Below are positions 17,828 through 25,780 of a stretch of 64,000 nt of DNA, piece after piece. Each line of letters begins with the position of its first letter. Positions within the stretch are counted from its first letter, which is position 1. Below the pieces are notes generated by a model. That model was not told the DNA's origin. It did not search any database and worked only from the letters and a program-made list of their open reading frames with translations. The translations under genes and the position numbers were made by a program. The DNA comes from Paraburkholderia silviterrae (lineage in GTDB: Bacteria > Pseudomonadota > Gammaproteobacteria > Burkholderiales > Burkholderiaceae). The stretch is taken from assembly GCF_004353915.1 (NCBI RefSeq), contig NZ_SMRP01000001.1:689661-753660 (forward strand). Reading direction: 5' to 3'.

Positions 17828-17897
17828 GGGGAATGGCCTTAGGTTGAGGGTGAGCGGGCCGCGCCTTTCGATGCTCCTCCACGACATACGCGCGGTT

Positions 17898-17946
17898 TAA
17901 AAACCGACCGCCGCAAGTGTCGCTACGCTCGACACGATTGCGGCGG
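17898..17946 (-). terminator. terminator-like hairpin upstream of DUF1488 gene
   Basis: On the minus strand a roughly 15-bp stem (17946-17930 with 17922-17908, 2-nt bulge) is followed by TCGGTTTTTAAACC. It could end leftward transcripts from the small membrane protein gene, or attenuate the DUF1488 transcript. Confidence 0.4.
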
Positions 17947-18185
17947 CCGTCTGGATTCACTTTAGGACACTTCCGGCGACCTGCAAGCCCGACTTTGTCA
18001 CACGCGCGAAAAGATCTTTGTGTCCGGCTTTTTTCAGCGGTCTGCGAACTGGCCGTTGCGCGCGCAAACGGCTCCTCCCGCACCCGGCATGGCGCACTGC
18101 AACACTGCAACACTGCACGCGCCGGCCGCACGCACGGGCGGACGGCGCAACAGGCACCCCACTTTGCAGACCCGAATGCGCGAAC
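17947..18185. other. rest of the gap between DUF1488 and small membrane protein
   Basis: With 17828-17897 this makes a 358-bp gap with no gene. It holds the hairpin at 17898-17946 and a short direct repeat of ACTGCAAC near 18094-18117 (three copies of ACTGCA). No promoter is clear. Confidence 0.5.
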
Positions 18186-18404
18186 TCACGACTCGCGATG
18201 CTGGCGATGCTCGATTTCGATGTCCTTCGGGTGCACCGTGAGCATCGCCACGAACGCGACGATGCCGCTCGACACGATCACCAGGCCGTATAGCACGACT
18301 TGATCCTCGTCGAAGAGCAGACCGTGAATCGCGACCGCGAGCCCCGCCAGCACGACAAAGACGGCGAGCGCCGCCACCAGGATCCTCAATTCGCCTTGGA
18401 CCAT
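18186..18404 (-). CDS. small two-helix membrane protein
   Basis: A 72-residue protein with two hydrophobic helices (RILVAALAVFVVLAGLAVAI and VVLYGLVIVSSGIVAFVAML) and a charged, His-rich tail HPKDIEIEHRQHRES. The start at MVQGEL has a good GGAGGG ribosome-binding site 5 bases upstream on the minus strand. I do not recognise the family. It is divergent from the AcoR-like regulator gene, so it may be under that regulator (inference from position only). Confidence 0.65.
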   Translation of the reverse strand: MVQGELRILVAALAVFVVLAGLAVAIHGLLFDEDQVVLYGLVIVSSGIVAFVAMLTVHPKDIEIEHRQHRES

Positions 18405-18762
18405 GACGGCCCTCCGCAAAAGCCGCAGCGGCGCGAACGACCCCGTCATACCCAGTGCGCCGCCGCCGGGGCGCCTCACGCGTGCGCCCCTGTCTTCATC
18501 CTGGCACTCGCGCGTGCAAAGGCAAGCCGCACATTCAGCGCACGATCACGCACAACCGCGCACGACCGCTCACGCGATTGCACCCCAAGCGCAACTGCCG
18601 CCAAGCGGGCAGATTTGCCCGGAATCGCCCGGATGTGGCACGCGCCGACCTTCCTGTACCATGGCCCGACTGATATCGCTGCCCGAGCGCCGCCACAGCG
18701 CACTGCAATGCTGCAGTGCCACGAGGTGCCAGCGTAGCGTCAAAACAAGACTGGAGACACGC
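18405..18762. other. divergent intergenic region
   Basis: A 358-bp gap between the small membrane protein and the AcoR-like regulator, without a gene. It contains the palindrome at 18700-18719. I could not fit a -24/-12 sigma-54 promoter here with correct spacing. Confidence 0.5.
18700..18719. promoter_or_regulatory. palindrome upstream of AcoR-like gene
   Basis: GCACTGCA (18700-18707) and its perfect complement TGCAGTGC (18712-18719), separated by 4 bp, lie 43 bp upstream of the GTG start. Candidate operator for autoregulation. Confidence 0.45.
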
Positions 18763-20799
18763 GTGACCCGACACCCCTCCGCCACCGTCAAGCCACCCGA
18801 AGCGGCCCGCGCGGACATGATCGCCCAGGCGCACGCGCGCTCGCGCGCGATCGGCTTGCGCGTATCCGAGGCGCCGGATTTCCAGCCGCTCGGCCGCGCC
18901 GATCTGCGCGATCTGATCGACGTGAATCGCACGCTCTACGCCGAGGCGCGGCCCGTGATGGATGCGCTGCACGCGCAGATCGTCGATACCGAGAGCATGG
19001 TGCTGCTCACCGACCGCAACGGCGTGATCCTGCACAGCCTCGGCGACACCGACTTCGTCGAGAAAGCGCGGCGCGTGGCGCTGCGTCCCGGCGTCTCGTG
19101 GGCCGAGCGCGACCGCGGCACGAACGCGATCGGCACGGCGCTCGTCGACGGCCAGCCCACCACCATCCATGCGGGCGAGCACTTCCTCCACGCGAACCAC
19201 ATCCTCACCTGCTCGTGCGCGCCAATCGCCGATCCGTGGGGCCGCACGCTGGGCGCGCTCGACGTAAGCGGTGAATCGCACGGGTTTCACAAGCACACGC
19301 TCGCGCTCGTGCGCATGTCGGCGCAAATGATCGAGAACCATCTGTTCAACACCGAATTCGCCGACGCTATCCGCCTGCAGTTCCATGCGCGCGCGGAGTT
19401 CATCGGTACGCTGTACGAAGGACTTGCCGCGTTCGGCGCCGACGGCGCCCTGCTGTGCGCCAACCGCAGCGCCCTGTTCCAGTTCGGCGCGTCGCTCGCC
19501 GCGCTGCAGCAGCGCGGCTTCGAGGCCCTGTTCGGCCAGCCGTTTCCGGCCTTCATGCAGCAGCTCATGCGCGCGCGCGGCGAATTCGTCCCGCTCACGC
19601 TGCCGAGCGGCGTGCGCGTGCTTGCGCGCGGCACGCCAGGCGCTGCGGTCGTGGGCGCGCAGCCGGCCTGGCCCGAGCGCGCCGCACGCGAGCGCGAGAA
19701 AGACTCAGCGGGTGCCGCCCCAATGGCGGGTGCGCGCACGCCCACGGCCGCCTGGCAACCCACGCTCGCCGACCTCGACACCGGCGACGCGCGCGTGGCC
19801 GCCGTCCTTGAGCGCGTCGCGCGCGTGCGCGGACGCGACATTCCCGTGCTCGTGCTCGGCCGCACCGGCACCGGCAAGGAATGGCTCGCGCGGGCGCTGC
19901 ATCAGGATTCGCCGCGCCGCGATGCGCCGTTCGTCGCGCTCAATTGCGCGGCGCTGCCCGACACGCTGATCGAAGCCGAGCTGTTCGGCTATGAAGACGG
20001 CGCGTTCACGGGCGCCAAGCGCCGCGGCAGCGCCGGCAAGATCGTGCAGGCGCACGGCGGCACGCTCTTTCTCGACGAGATCGGCGACATGCCGCTCGCC
20101 CAGCAAGTGCGGCTCATGCGCGTGCTGCAGGAGCGCGCCGTCATGCCGCTTGGCGGGGCGCGCGCAGTGCCGGTCGACTTGCGCATCGTCTGCGCGACGC
20201 ACCGCGACCTGCGCGCGATGATCGCCGAAGGCAGCTTCCGCGAAGACCTCTACTACCGCATCAACGGGCTCGCCGTCACGCTGCCGCCGCTGGCCGAGCG
20301 CACCGATCTCGACGCGCTCGTGGCGCGCGTGCTTGCCCATGTGCGGCATGAGATCCACGACGCGCCCGCGCGGATCACACCCGAGGTGCGCGAATACTTC
20401 GCGCGCTGCCGCTGGCCCGGCAATCTGCGTCAGCTCGCGAACGTGCTGCGCACCGCCGCGATCATGGCCGAAGGCGAGGACGCCATCGATCTCGTGCATC
20501 TGCCCGAGGATCTCGCGCACGACTGCGCTCCAGCTGAAAGTGGCGGTTGCGCCGACGCCCGCGAGACGGCAGCCCTTGAGACAGCAGCTCTTGAGACGCT
20601 CGCACCACAGGAGGCGCCCGTCGCCCCCTGCGCGCCTAATAAAGAAGGGGCTCACGTCTCGTGTCCGGCCCGTCTTTCGGACTGGCAGGCGCGCCTGATC
20701 GACGACACGCTCGCACGCCACGACGGCAACGTCTCGGCGGCGGCGCGCGAGTTGGGGCTGGCGCGCAACACGGTGTATCGGCATCTGCGGCGGCGTTGA
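18763..20799 (+). CDS. AcoR-like sigma-54-dependent activator
   Basis: A 678-residue enhancer-binding protein. Residues about 60-200 form a GAF-type sensor of the AcoR group (LTDRNGVILHSLGD, then the RGTNAIGTALVDG block). A PAS-like segment lies at about 210-290. The AAA+ domain (340-570) has Walker A GRTGTGKE near 366, GAFTGA at 413-418 and Walker B LFLDEIGDM. A Fis-type HTH closes the protein (NVSAAARELGLARNTVYRHL). It should activate RNA polymerase sigma-54 promoters on sensing a small molecule. No acetoin or alcohol genes are next to it, so the targets are unknown. The GTG start has GGAGA 7 bases upstream. An Ala/Glu-rich linker precedes the HTH. Confidence 0.92.
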   Translation: MTRHPSATVKPPEAARADMIAQAHARSRAIGLRVSEAPDFQPLGRADLRDLIDVNRTLYAEARPVMDALHAQIVDTESMVLLTDRNGVILHSLGDTDFVEKARRVALRPGVSWAERDRGTNAIGTALVDGQPTTIHAGEHFLHANHILTCSCAPIADPWGRTLGALDVSGESHGFHKHTLALVRMSAQMIENHLFNTEFADAIRLQFHARAEFIGTLYEGLAAFGADGALLCANRSALFQFGASLAALQQRGFEALFGQPFPAFMQQLMRARGEFVPLTLPSGVRVLARGTPGAAVVGAQPAWPERAAREREKDSAGAAPMAGARTPTAAWQPTLADLDTGDARVAAVLERVARVRGRDIPVLVLGRTGTGKEWLARALHQDSPRRDAPFVALNCAALPDTLIEAELFGYEDGAFTGAKRRGSAGKIVQAHGGTLFLDEIGDMPLAQQVRLMRVLQERAVMPLGGARAVPVDLRIVCATHRDLRAMIAEGSFREDLYYRINGLAVTLPPLAERTDLDALVARVLAHVRHEIHDAPARITPEVREYFARCRWPGNLRQLANVLRTAAIMAEGEDAIDLVHLPEDLAHDCAPAESGGCADARETAALETAALETLAPQEAPVAPCAPNKEGAHVSCPARLSDWQARLIDDTLARHDGNVSAAARELGLARNTVYRHLRRR

Positions 20800-21240
20800 G
20801 GCTCGCGAGGCGGACGCAATCGCACCCAGTCATACCCGATCACACCCGAGCCCACTCCGTCGCACCCAATCGCACCCAATCGCACCCGAGCGCGCTGCGT
20901 CGCGCCCACCCGCACCCGTGCGCACTCAGTCTCACCCACCCGCACCCGCGCGCACTCGGTCTCACCCACCCGCACCCGCGCGCACTCAGTCTCACTCACC
21001 CGCACCCGCGCGCACTCAGTCTCACTCACCCGCACCCGCGCGCACTCAGTCTCACTCACCCGCACCCGAGCGCGCTCCGTTGCATCCAATTGGATGCCAA
21101 TCGCACGCATTCGCCCCGAACCGCGACAATCGCAACGCGCCGCGCGTGCCCGCACATGCGCGGCCCGCTCTCGCGCGCCGGGCCGCCAGATTCATGCCGC
21201 CAGGTTAAGCTTCGCGTAAAACGGATCTCCCTCGCGCATC
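20800..21240. other. gene-free gap holding 30-bp repeats
   Basis: A 441-bp gap. Its first 80 bp carry degenerate CGCACCC-containing 10-mers, followed by the 30-bp repeat array. The last 120 bp lead into the VIT1-fusion gene. No gene is supported: open frames across it are pure repeat. Confidence 0.6.
20881..21090. repeat. 30-bp tandem repeat array, 7 units
   Basis: Seven contiguous 30-bp units, each starting CGCACCCG. The three at 20971-21060 are identical, two before them differ by one to three bases, and the outer two are degenerate. The units sit head to tail without spacers. Each contains CGCACTCAGTCTCACTCACC or a variant. 30 bp is a multiple of three, so open frames through it encode 10-residue repeats. 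Confidence 0.95.
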
Positions 21241-22371
21241 ATGGCCTCCGCCCAGGAACTCCACCGCTACCGGCGCAATCTCGCCGACGAACTCGACAGC
21301 GCCGCCGTCTACGACACGCTCAGCGCCGTCGAGAAGGACGCAGACCGGCGCCAGATCTTCGCCGAACTCGCGGCGTCGGAGCGCGAGCACGCCCAGGTGT
21401 GGCACGACAAGCTCGCCGCCAACGGCGTGCGCGTGCGCCCGCACCGGCGCAGCGCGAAGACGCGCCTGTTGCAAACGCTCACGCGTTTCTTCGGCCCTTC
21501 GATCGTGCTGCCGACCGTCGCCGCCGCCGAGTACGCCGACCGCGACCGCTACGCGCGCGAACCGGGTGCAGAGACGCTCTCGGCACAGGAGCAGCAGCAC
21601 GCCGCCATCGTGCAGTCGATCGTGGCGAGCAAGCGCACGCACGGCCAGTCGAAGGGCGCGCAGATCGCGGGCGCCGAGTCGTGGCACAAGGGCGCGACCT
21701 CGGGCAACGACCTGCGCGCGGCCGTGCTCGGCGCCAACGACGGGCTGGTCTCGAACTTCTGCCTGATCATGGGGGTGGCCGGCGCCGGCAGCGCCAACCG
21801 GGCGATCCTGCTGACCGGCCTCGCCGGGCTCGTCGCGGGCGCGTGCTCGATGGCGCTCGGCGAATGGCTCTCGGTGACCAACGCGCGCGAACTCGCGCGC
21901 ACGCAGCTCGCCAAGGAAGCCGACGAGCTCGAGCACACGCCGGACGCCGAGCGCCACGAGCTCGCGCTCATCTACCAGGCGAAAGGCATCGACGCCGACG
22001 AAGCCCGCCGCGTGGCCGCGCAGATCATGCGCGACAAGGACGAGGCGCTCGACACGCTCGCGCGCGAAGAGCTCGGCATCGATCCAAAAGAGCTCGGCGG
22101 CAATCCGTGGACGGCCGCGGCCGTGTCGTTCTGCCTGTTTGCGCTAGGCGCGGCGTTTCCCACAGCGGCCTTCCTGTGGGCGCACGGCACGGCGGCCATC
22201 GTCCAATGCGTCGCGCTGAGCACGCTGGGCCTCGCGGCCGTCGGTGTATTCACGTCGCTGTTTAACGGACGCAGCGCGGCGTTCTCGGCGTTCCGGCAAA
22301 TCGCCATCGGCCTCGCCGCCGCCGCGTTCACCGCGGGTGCAGGCCACCTGCTCGGGGTATCGGTCTCATGA
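21241..22371 (+). CDS. rubrerythrin-VIT1 iron transporter (MbfA-like)
   Basis: A 376-residue fusion. Residues 1-140 are a rubrerythrin/ferritin-like helical domain with the iron-ligand pattern ELDSAAVY and, around 47-50, EREH. Residues about 150-376 are a CCC1/VIT1 membrane domain starting at LRAAVLGANDGLVSNFCLIMGVAGA, with the MALGEWLSV motif and the Glu-rich cytoplasmic loop DEAL...EELGID. Homologous MbfA proteins export Fe(II) and protect against iron and peroxide stress. The next gene, a ferredoxin, overlaps it by 4 bp. The ATG is the only sensible start. No Fur or Irr box was recognised upstream. Confidence 0.92.
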   Translation: MASAQELHRYRRNLADELDSAAVYDTLSAVEKDADRRQIFAELAASEREHAQVWHDKLAANGVRVRPHRRSAKTRLLQTLTRFFGPSIVLPTVAAAEYADRDRYAREPGAETLSAQEQQHAAIVQSIVASKRTHGQSKGAQIAGAESWHKGATSGNDLRAAVLGANDGLVSNFCLIMGVAGAGSANRAILLTGLAGLVAGACSMALGEWLSVTNARELARTQLAKEADELEHTPDAERHELALIYQAKGIDADEARRVAAQIMRDKDEALDTLAREELGIDPKELGGNPWTAAAVSFCLFALGAAFPTAAFLWAHGTAAIVQCVALSTLGLAAVGVFTSLFNGRSAAFSAFRQIAIGLAAAAFTAGAGHLLGVSVS

Positions 22372-22775
22372 ATGTCGACGAAACCGGCCAGCGCGCGGCC
22401 GATGCAACCCGCGAGAGCGGCAAAAGTGGCGAGCGTGCCAACGCGCCCGAGGCCGGCGCTGCGGACGGGCCGTCGGTGCAATCGCCACCATCGGTGCCGC
22501 TCGTGCGCGTGGAGCCGCTTGGCCGCACGTTCGAAGCGCCGCCCGAACTCACGCTGCTCGAGGCGGCCGGATTTGCCGGCATCCGCCTGCCGCGCCTGTG
22601 CCGCAACGGCACGTGCCGCACCTGCCTATGTCGCGTCGTGAGCGGCGAGGCGAGCTTCACGATCGAATGGCCGGGGCTGTCGCGCGAAGAAAAGGCCGAG
22701 GGCTATGTGCTGACGTGCGTCGCGGTGGCACGCACGGATCTCGTGCTCGACGTGCCCGACGCGGAGCTTTTATAG
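22368..22775 (+). CDS. 2Fe-2S ferredoxin coupled to iron transporter
   Basis: A 135-residue protein with a disordered 40-residue N-terminus and a plant/adrenodoxin-type [2Fe-2S] domain. Ligand Cys are 78, 83, 86 (C-x4-C-x2-C) and 117 (VLTCVAV). Cys88 is an extra residue. Its ATGA overlap with the VIT1-fusion stop implies translational coupling. It probably supplies electrons for Fe(III)/Fe(II) conversion connected to the ferritin-like domain, by analogy with the Bfd-bacterioferritin system; this is inference. It is followed by a very strong terminator. Confidence 0.9.
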   Translation: MNVDETGQRAADATRESGKSGERANAPEAGAADGPSVQSPPSVPLVRVEPLGRTFEAPPELTLLEAAGFAGIRLPRLCRNGTCRTCLCRVVSGEASFTIEWPGLSREEKAEGYVLTCVAVARTDLVLDVPDAELL

Positions 22776-22803
22776 CCCGCGCTTGCGCCCGCCCCCGACG
22801 ACA

Positions 22804-22854
22804 AAAAAGCAAAACCGGCCCGCGACTTCACATCGCGGGCCGGTTTTGCTTTTT
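22804..22854. terminator. bidirectional terminator
   Basis: A perfect 22-bp stem (22804-22825 with 22833-22854) with a 7-base loop, starting AAAAA and ending TTTTT. It lies between the convergent ferredoxin and DUF4148 genes. Confidence 0.95.
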
Positions 22855-22890
22855 GAGGAGCCGGGGCGTCAGGCGCCCCGGTGGGCGGTG

Positions 22891-23181
22891 TTACTGGCCG
22901 CCGAAATACACCGACTGCGAACCCTTGCGGGCGGCTTCTGAGACGTAGAGCGCGCCGGCCATCGACGACGAGTTGCTCACGCCGCCATACGAGCTGTCGC
23001 CCTGGGTCATGGGCGCATTCACCGCCGTCGTGGCGACGTTCTGATTGCGCTGGGTCTGCTGGAACTCGACGAGCTGGGCGCGCACCTGGTCGCGCGTGAG
23101 GCCCTGGTCGGACTGGGCGAAAGCGGCCAGCGGCGCGGCACATGCGGTAGCGATGACAACGGCTTGAATGAGCGACTTCAT
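22891..23181 (-). CDS. DUF4148 exported protein, divergent member
   Basis: 96 residues. Signal peptide 1-22 (cut near AFA-Q), then the short DUF4148 core GLTRDQVRAQLVEFQQ and a Ser/Ala/Gly-rich tail ending VYFGGQ. It lacks the GYDPxDWxxYPEN part present in the other two members in this window, so it is a diverged member. A GGAGG ribosome-binding site stands 7 bases from the ATG. Periplasmic; function unknown. Confidence 0.82.
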   Translation of the reverse strand: MKSLIQAVVIATACAAPLAAFAQSDQGLTRDQVRAQLVEFQQTQRNQNVATTAVNAPMTQGDSSYGGVSNSSSMAGALYVSEAARKGSQSVYFGGQ

Positions 23182-23537
23182 GACGATTACCTCCAGAATT
23201 GTTCGAATCGCCTGGCGCGGTGCATCGCATCGCGCACCGCAGGCGTTGACTGAATTCTAGGCAAGCGCGGGCTCCGGATATAGCGCGATCGTGGTGAATT
23301 CCAGTTGCGAATTTCGCAATAATTCGCGCGCGAGGGCAGCCACGCCGCCCCCATCACCAACACCCCATCCGGCCCCTTCCTCGAAATAATCAGACGAAAT
23401 CCGCGCTGGATTGTTGTCGCCAGGAGAACACTGAATTCGCTTTATCAGTATTTACCCTGATGCCCCAAAGACCTAAAGTGTCGCCATGGGTCACGCCATC
23501 GCGCGGACCTCTTATAAAGAACTTGGAGGTTACAGTT
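23182..23537. other. divergent region between two DUF4148 genes
   Basis: 356 bp without a gene. It is AT-richer than its surroundings (notably 23270-23530), so it probably holds both promoters. I could not assign a clear -35/-10 pair. The right-hand gene has a GGAGG ribosome-binding site at 23525-23529. Confidence 0.5.
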
Positions 23538-23798
23538 ATGAATTCGTTTATCAAGGCCGCCGTCGTTGCCGCCATCATCACCGTTCCGGCGCTTTCGTTC
23601 GCCCAATCGCAAGCTCAGCCGGTCACCCGCGCGCAAGTTCGCGCCGAACTCTCCCAGCTGCGCGCCGCGGGCTACGATCCGAGCGACTGGATGCACTACC
23701 CCGAAAACATTCAGGCTGCGGAAGCGAAGGTCGCTGCCGACAAGGCCAACACCGCCTACGGCCCGTCGACGACTGGCACGTCGCAGTCCGGTCAGTAA
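23538..23798 (+). CDS. DUF4148 exported protein
   Basis: 86 residues: signal peptide 1-23 (cut at SFA-Q), DUF4148 core VTRAQVRAELSQLRAAGYDPSDWMHYPEN, then a Ser/Thr/Gly tail. Very similar in the core to the gene at 14733, so the two are likely paralogues. Start ATG 23538 has GGAGG 8 bases upstream; a longer open frame upstream is not protein-like. Periplasmic; function unknown. Confidence 0.9.
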   Translation: MNSFIKAAVVAAIITVPALSFAQSQAQPVTRAQVRAELSQLRAAGYDPSDWMHYPENIQAAEAKVAADKANTAYGPSTTGTSQSGQ

Positions 23799-23890
23799 GC
23801 ACGCTTGAACGGGCGTAGCCGCGCAGTCGCGGTTGCGCCGCTGTGTTTCAGGTGCCTTGGCACCCGCCAGCTCAGGTCGCGCCGAAGCAA

Positions 23891-23926
23891 ATCAGGCCCG
23901 CCGCTCGAAAGAGCGGCGGGCCTGAT
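23891..23926. terminator. bidirectional hairpin
   Basis: A perfect 16-bp stem (23891-23906 with 23911-23926) with a GAAA tetraloop lies between the convergent DUF4148 and lipoprotein genes. It is followed by CGTTTC on the plus strand and has AA-rich sequence before it. Confidence 0.75.
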
Positions 23927-23960
23927 CGTTTCTGCCGTCGATGGCTTGGCGCCATGGCCG

Positions 23961-24449
23961 TCAGTGACGGCCACCTCCGCCGTCGTGACCGCCGCCACGT
24001 CCGCCACCTCCACCGGAGGGTGCCCACGGGCCGCCGCGGCCGCCGCTGCCATGCCAGCCGCCTGAATCGCCGCCGCGACCGCCGCCGCCATTCCCGCCAC
24101 CCGGATCGCCGCCGCGGCCGCCGCCACCATGCCAGCCGCCCGGATCGCCGCCGCGACCGCCGCCACCACGCCCGCCACCCGGATCGCCGCCGCGGCCGCC
24201 ATCGGGTCGCCCCTGCCATCCGCCGTGGCCGCCGTCATGCCAGCCGCGGCGATCGTAGTCATGGTCGCGGTAATACCCGCCACCACCGCCCCAAATGCCG
24301 ATATTCACGCTGCCGTACGCCGGCGTGGCATAGCCCGGCGCGTAGCCGGGATCGTAATAACCGGGTTGACCATAGCCGTAGTCGTAACCCGGTGCCACAC
24401 ACCCTGTCAGCAGGGCAACGGCACCGGCCATCAGCGCATATTTGAGCAT
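23961..24449 (-). CDS. glycine-rich repeat lipoprotein
   Basis: 162 residues. It has a type II signal peptide with lipobox LLTGC (Cys17). A Tyr/Gly/Pro segment (YDYGYGQPGYYDPGY) follows, and the last 90 residues consist of repeated GGRGGDPGGWHGGG-like units. It is a predicted outer-membrane lipoprotein with a low-complexity surface or periplasmic tail; no function is recognised. AGGAGG upstream of the ATG supports the start. Confidence 0.75.
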   Translation of the reverse strand: MLKYALMAGAVALLTGCVAPGYDYGYGQPGYYDPGYAPGYATPAYGSVNIGIWGGGGGYYRDHDYDRRGWHDGGHGGWQGRPDGGRGGDPGGGRGGGGRGGDPGGWHGGGGRGGDPGGGNGGGGRGGDSGGWHGSGGRGGPWAPSGGGGGRGGGHDGGGGRH

Positions 24450-24578
24450 GGCGAAGCCTCCTTTCTGTTTGTAAGAAAGCGGCGCCAGTCTTAAGTTCTC
24501 GCTGAATTGTGAGTGTGGGTTACGAATGTAACGGCCCGGTCTGCCGGATCCAGCAGTCAGCCGCATAATGCTTTGAGC

Positions 24579-24773
24579 TTAGTTGCGTCGGCCGAGCGCG
24601 TTGTCGATTTTCCGATCGGTCTGAAATTGGCTGAGCGAATACACGGCCCAGATAGCGGCGGGAATCCACCCGATCAAGGTGATTTGCAGGATCAGGCAGA
24701 TGATGCCCGCGATCGGCCGGCCAATCGTGAAGAACAACAACCAGGGCAAAACGAGTGCAATGAGTAGACGCAT
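24579..24773 (-). CDS. YqaE/Pmp3-family membrane protein
   Basis: A 64-residue protein with two hydrophobic helices. Its GRPIAGIICLILQITLIGWIPAAIWAVYSL stretch is typical of the Pmp3/YqaE (UPF0057) family, which is linked to membrane potential and stress in other organisms. It lies on the same strand as the DUF1653 and TetR genes but is probably a separate small unit. Confidence 0.87.
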   Translation of the reverse strand: MRLLIALVLPWLLFFTIGRPIAGIICLILQITLIGWIPAAIWAVYSLSQFQTDRKIDNALGRRN

Positions 24774-24804
24774 CCTGGGACAAACCTCACTAATAGAAAA
24801 ACGG

Positions 24805-24999
24805 TCAATTGACGGGAGCGAATCGCGGTATGAGCGCGCCTTCGAATTCGACCAGCTCGAAGAAGACGGAAGCCGGCCGCGTCCAGATCGTGCCGTTCGC
24901 CGCCCGGTACACGATCATCGTGACCGTGGGATCGGATTCGAGCGTCGCCTCGCAAACCAGTTCGTAGATGCCACCCTTGTAGTGCCGATAACGCACCAT
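24805..24999 (-). CDS. DUF1653 family protein
   Basis: 64 residues, YRHYKGGIYELVCEATLESDP...MIVYRAANGTIWTRPASVFFE, the full DUF1653 fold signature. Usual length for the family, which are small soluble proteins of unknown function. The start at MVRYRHYKGG matches relatives. It sits between YqaE and TetR genes on the minus strand. Confidence 0.85.
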   Translation of the reverse strand: MVRYRHYKGGIYELVCEATLESDPTVTMIVYRAANGTIWTRPASVFFELVEFEGALIPRFAPVN

Positions 25000-25049
25000 T
25001 GCCTTTCCCTCATCGATCGCGCAAATCGATATTGCGCCACCGCCGTAGT

Positions 25050-25718
25050 TTAGCAACGGATCGCGCGGGGCTTCGAGGTCGCGTTCGTCTGCGCCGCCGT
25101 GCCGCAGATGAGCGCCACGCCTGCCACCGCCGTCGCGCGCAGCACCGCACGCGGCTCGCCGGCACGCGCGCGCAGGGCGATGCTGTGCAGGAGCGCCGAT
25201 GCCACGCGCGCGAGCATCGCAGGATCGGCATCCGCCGCCAGTTCGCCTTGCTGCACAGCATGCCGCAGACGACGCTCGAAGGCCTTGTCGAACGCGCGCA
25301 GGCCCGTCGCGAGGCGCTCGCGCACCGCCGCGTCGGCCACCGCCTCGACAGCCGCCGTGCCGATCAGCAGACACCCGCGCTGCGCCGCGTGCGGCGGCAA
25401 GTACCACGCGAGCGCGCCATCGAATACGCGCAGCAGCGCCTCGGCAAGCGGAAGCGTCTCGTCGAGCGCCGCTGCCATTGCCGCGGACCCCGCTTCGATG
25501 TAGCGCTCGACGGTCTGCAAATAAAGCGCATGCTTGTCGCCGAACGCGGCGTACAGGCTCGGCCGGTTCATGCCGGTCGCCGCGCTCAGGTCGTCGAGCG
25601 AGGTGCCTGCATAGCCGTTGTGCCAGAAAGTGTCGCGCGCATGCGCGAGCGCCTGCTCGGGATCGTAGGCGCGGGGCCGCCCGCGTGGACGGCTATCCTT
25701 TTTTGTACCGGATTGCAT
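25050..25718 (-). CDS. TetR/AcrR-family regulator
   Basis: 222 residues. The N-terminal HTH is YDPEQALAHARDTFWHNGYAGTSLDDLSAATGMNRPSLYAAFGDKHALY. The C-terminal ligand domain contains the RGCLLIGTA motif, whose Cys is a redox or electrophile sensor in relatives such as NemR. It is divergent from a glutathione transferase gene, with 62 bp between the starts, so it probably represses that gene and itself. Start chosen at MQSGTKKDSRPRGRPR, just before the HTH. Confidence 0.88.
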   Translation of the reverse strand: MQSGTKKDSRPRGRPRAYDPEQALAHARDTFWHNGYAGTSLDDLSAATGMNRPSLYAAFGDKHALYLQTVERYIEAGSAAMAAALDETLPLAEALLRVFDGALAWYLPPHAAQRGCLLIGTAAVEAVADAAVRERLATGLRAFDKAFERRLRHAVQQGELAADADPAMLARVASALLHSIALRARAGEPRAVLRATAVAGVALICGTAAQTNATSKPRAIRC

Positions 25719-25737
25719 AGAAATATTGGAACGGCCA

Positions 25738-25761
25738 TTTTTGTCCACTATAGTACAAAAA
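25738..25761. promoter_or_regulatory. candidate TetR operator
   Basis: Inverted repeat TTTTTGT (25738-25744) and ACAAAAA (25755-25761) around CCACTATAGT, with -10-like TATAGT. It lies midway between the divergent TetR and GST starts; a further TTTTGTAC lies at about 25700. Confidence 0.55.
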
Positions 25762-25780
25762 CCCGCCAAGGAGGATGACG

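Noticed and set aside
18700..18722. Sigma-54 promoter reading leftward (TGGCAC...TTGCA)
   Set aside because: GG-to-GC spacing is 12 instead of the required 10; it is better explained as a palindrome.
20881..21090. CRISPR array
   Set aside because: The 30-bp units are directly contiguous with no spacers, and no cas gene is nearby.
20661..22265. Coding gene through the 30-bp repeats into the VIT1 gene region
   Set aside because: Out of frame with the iron transporter; its product is repeat plus Arg-rich shadow.
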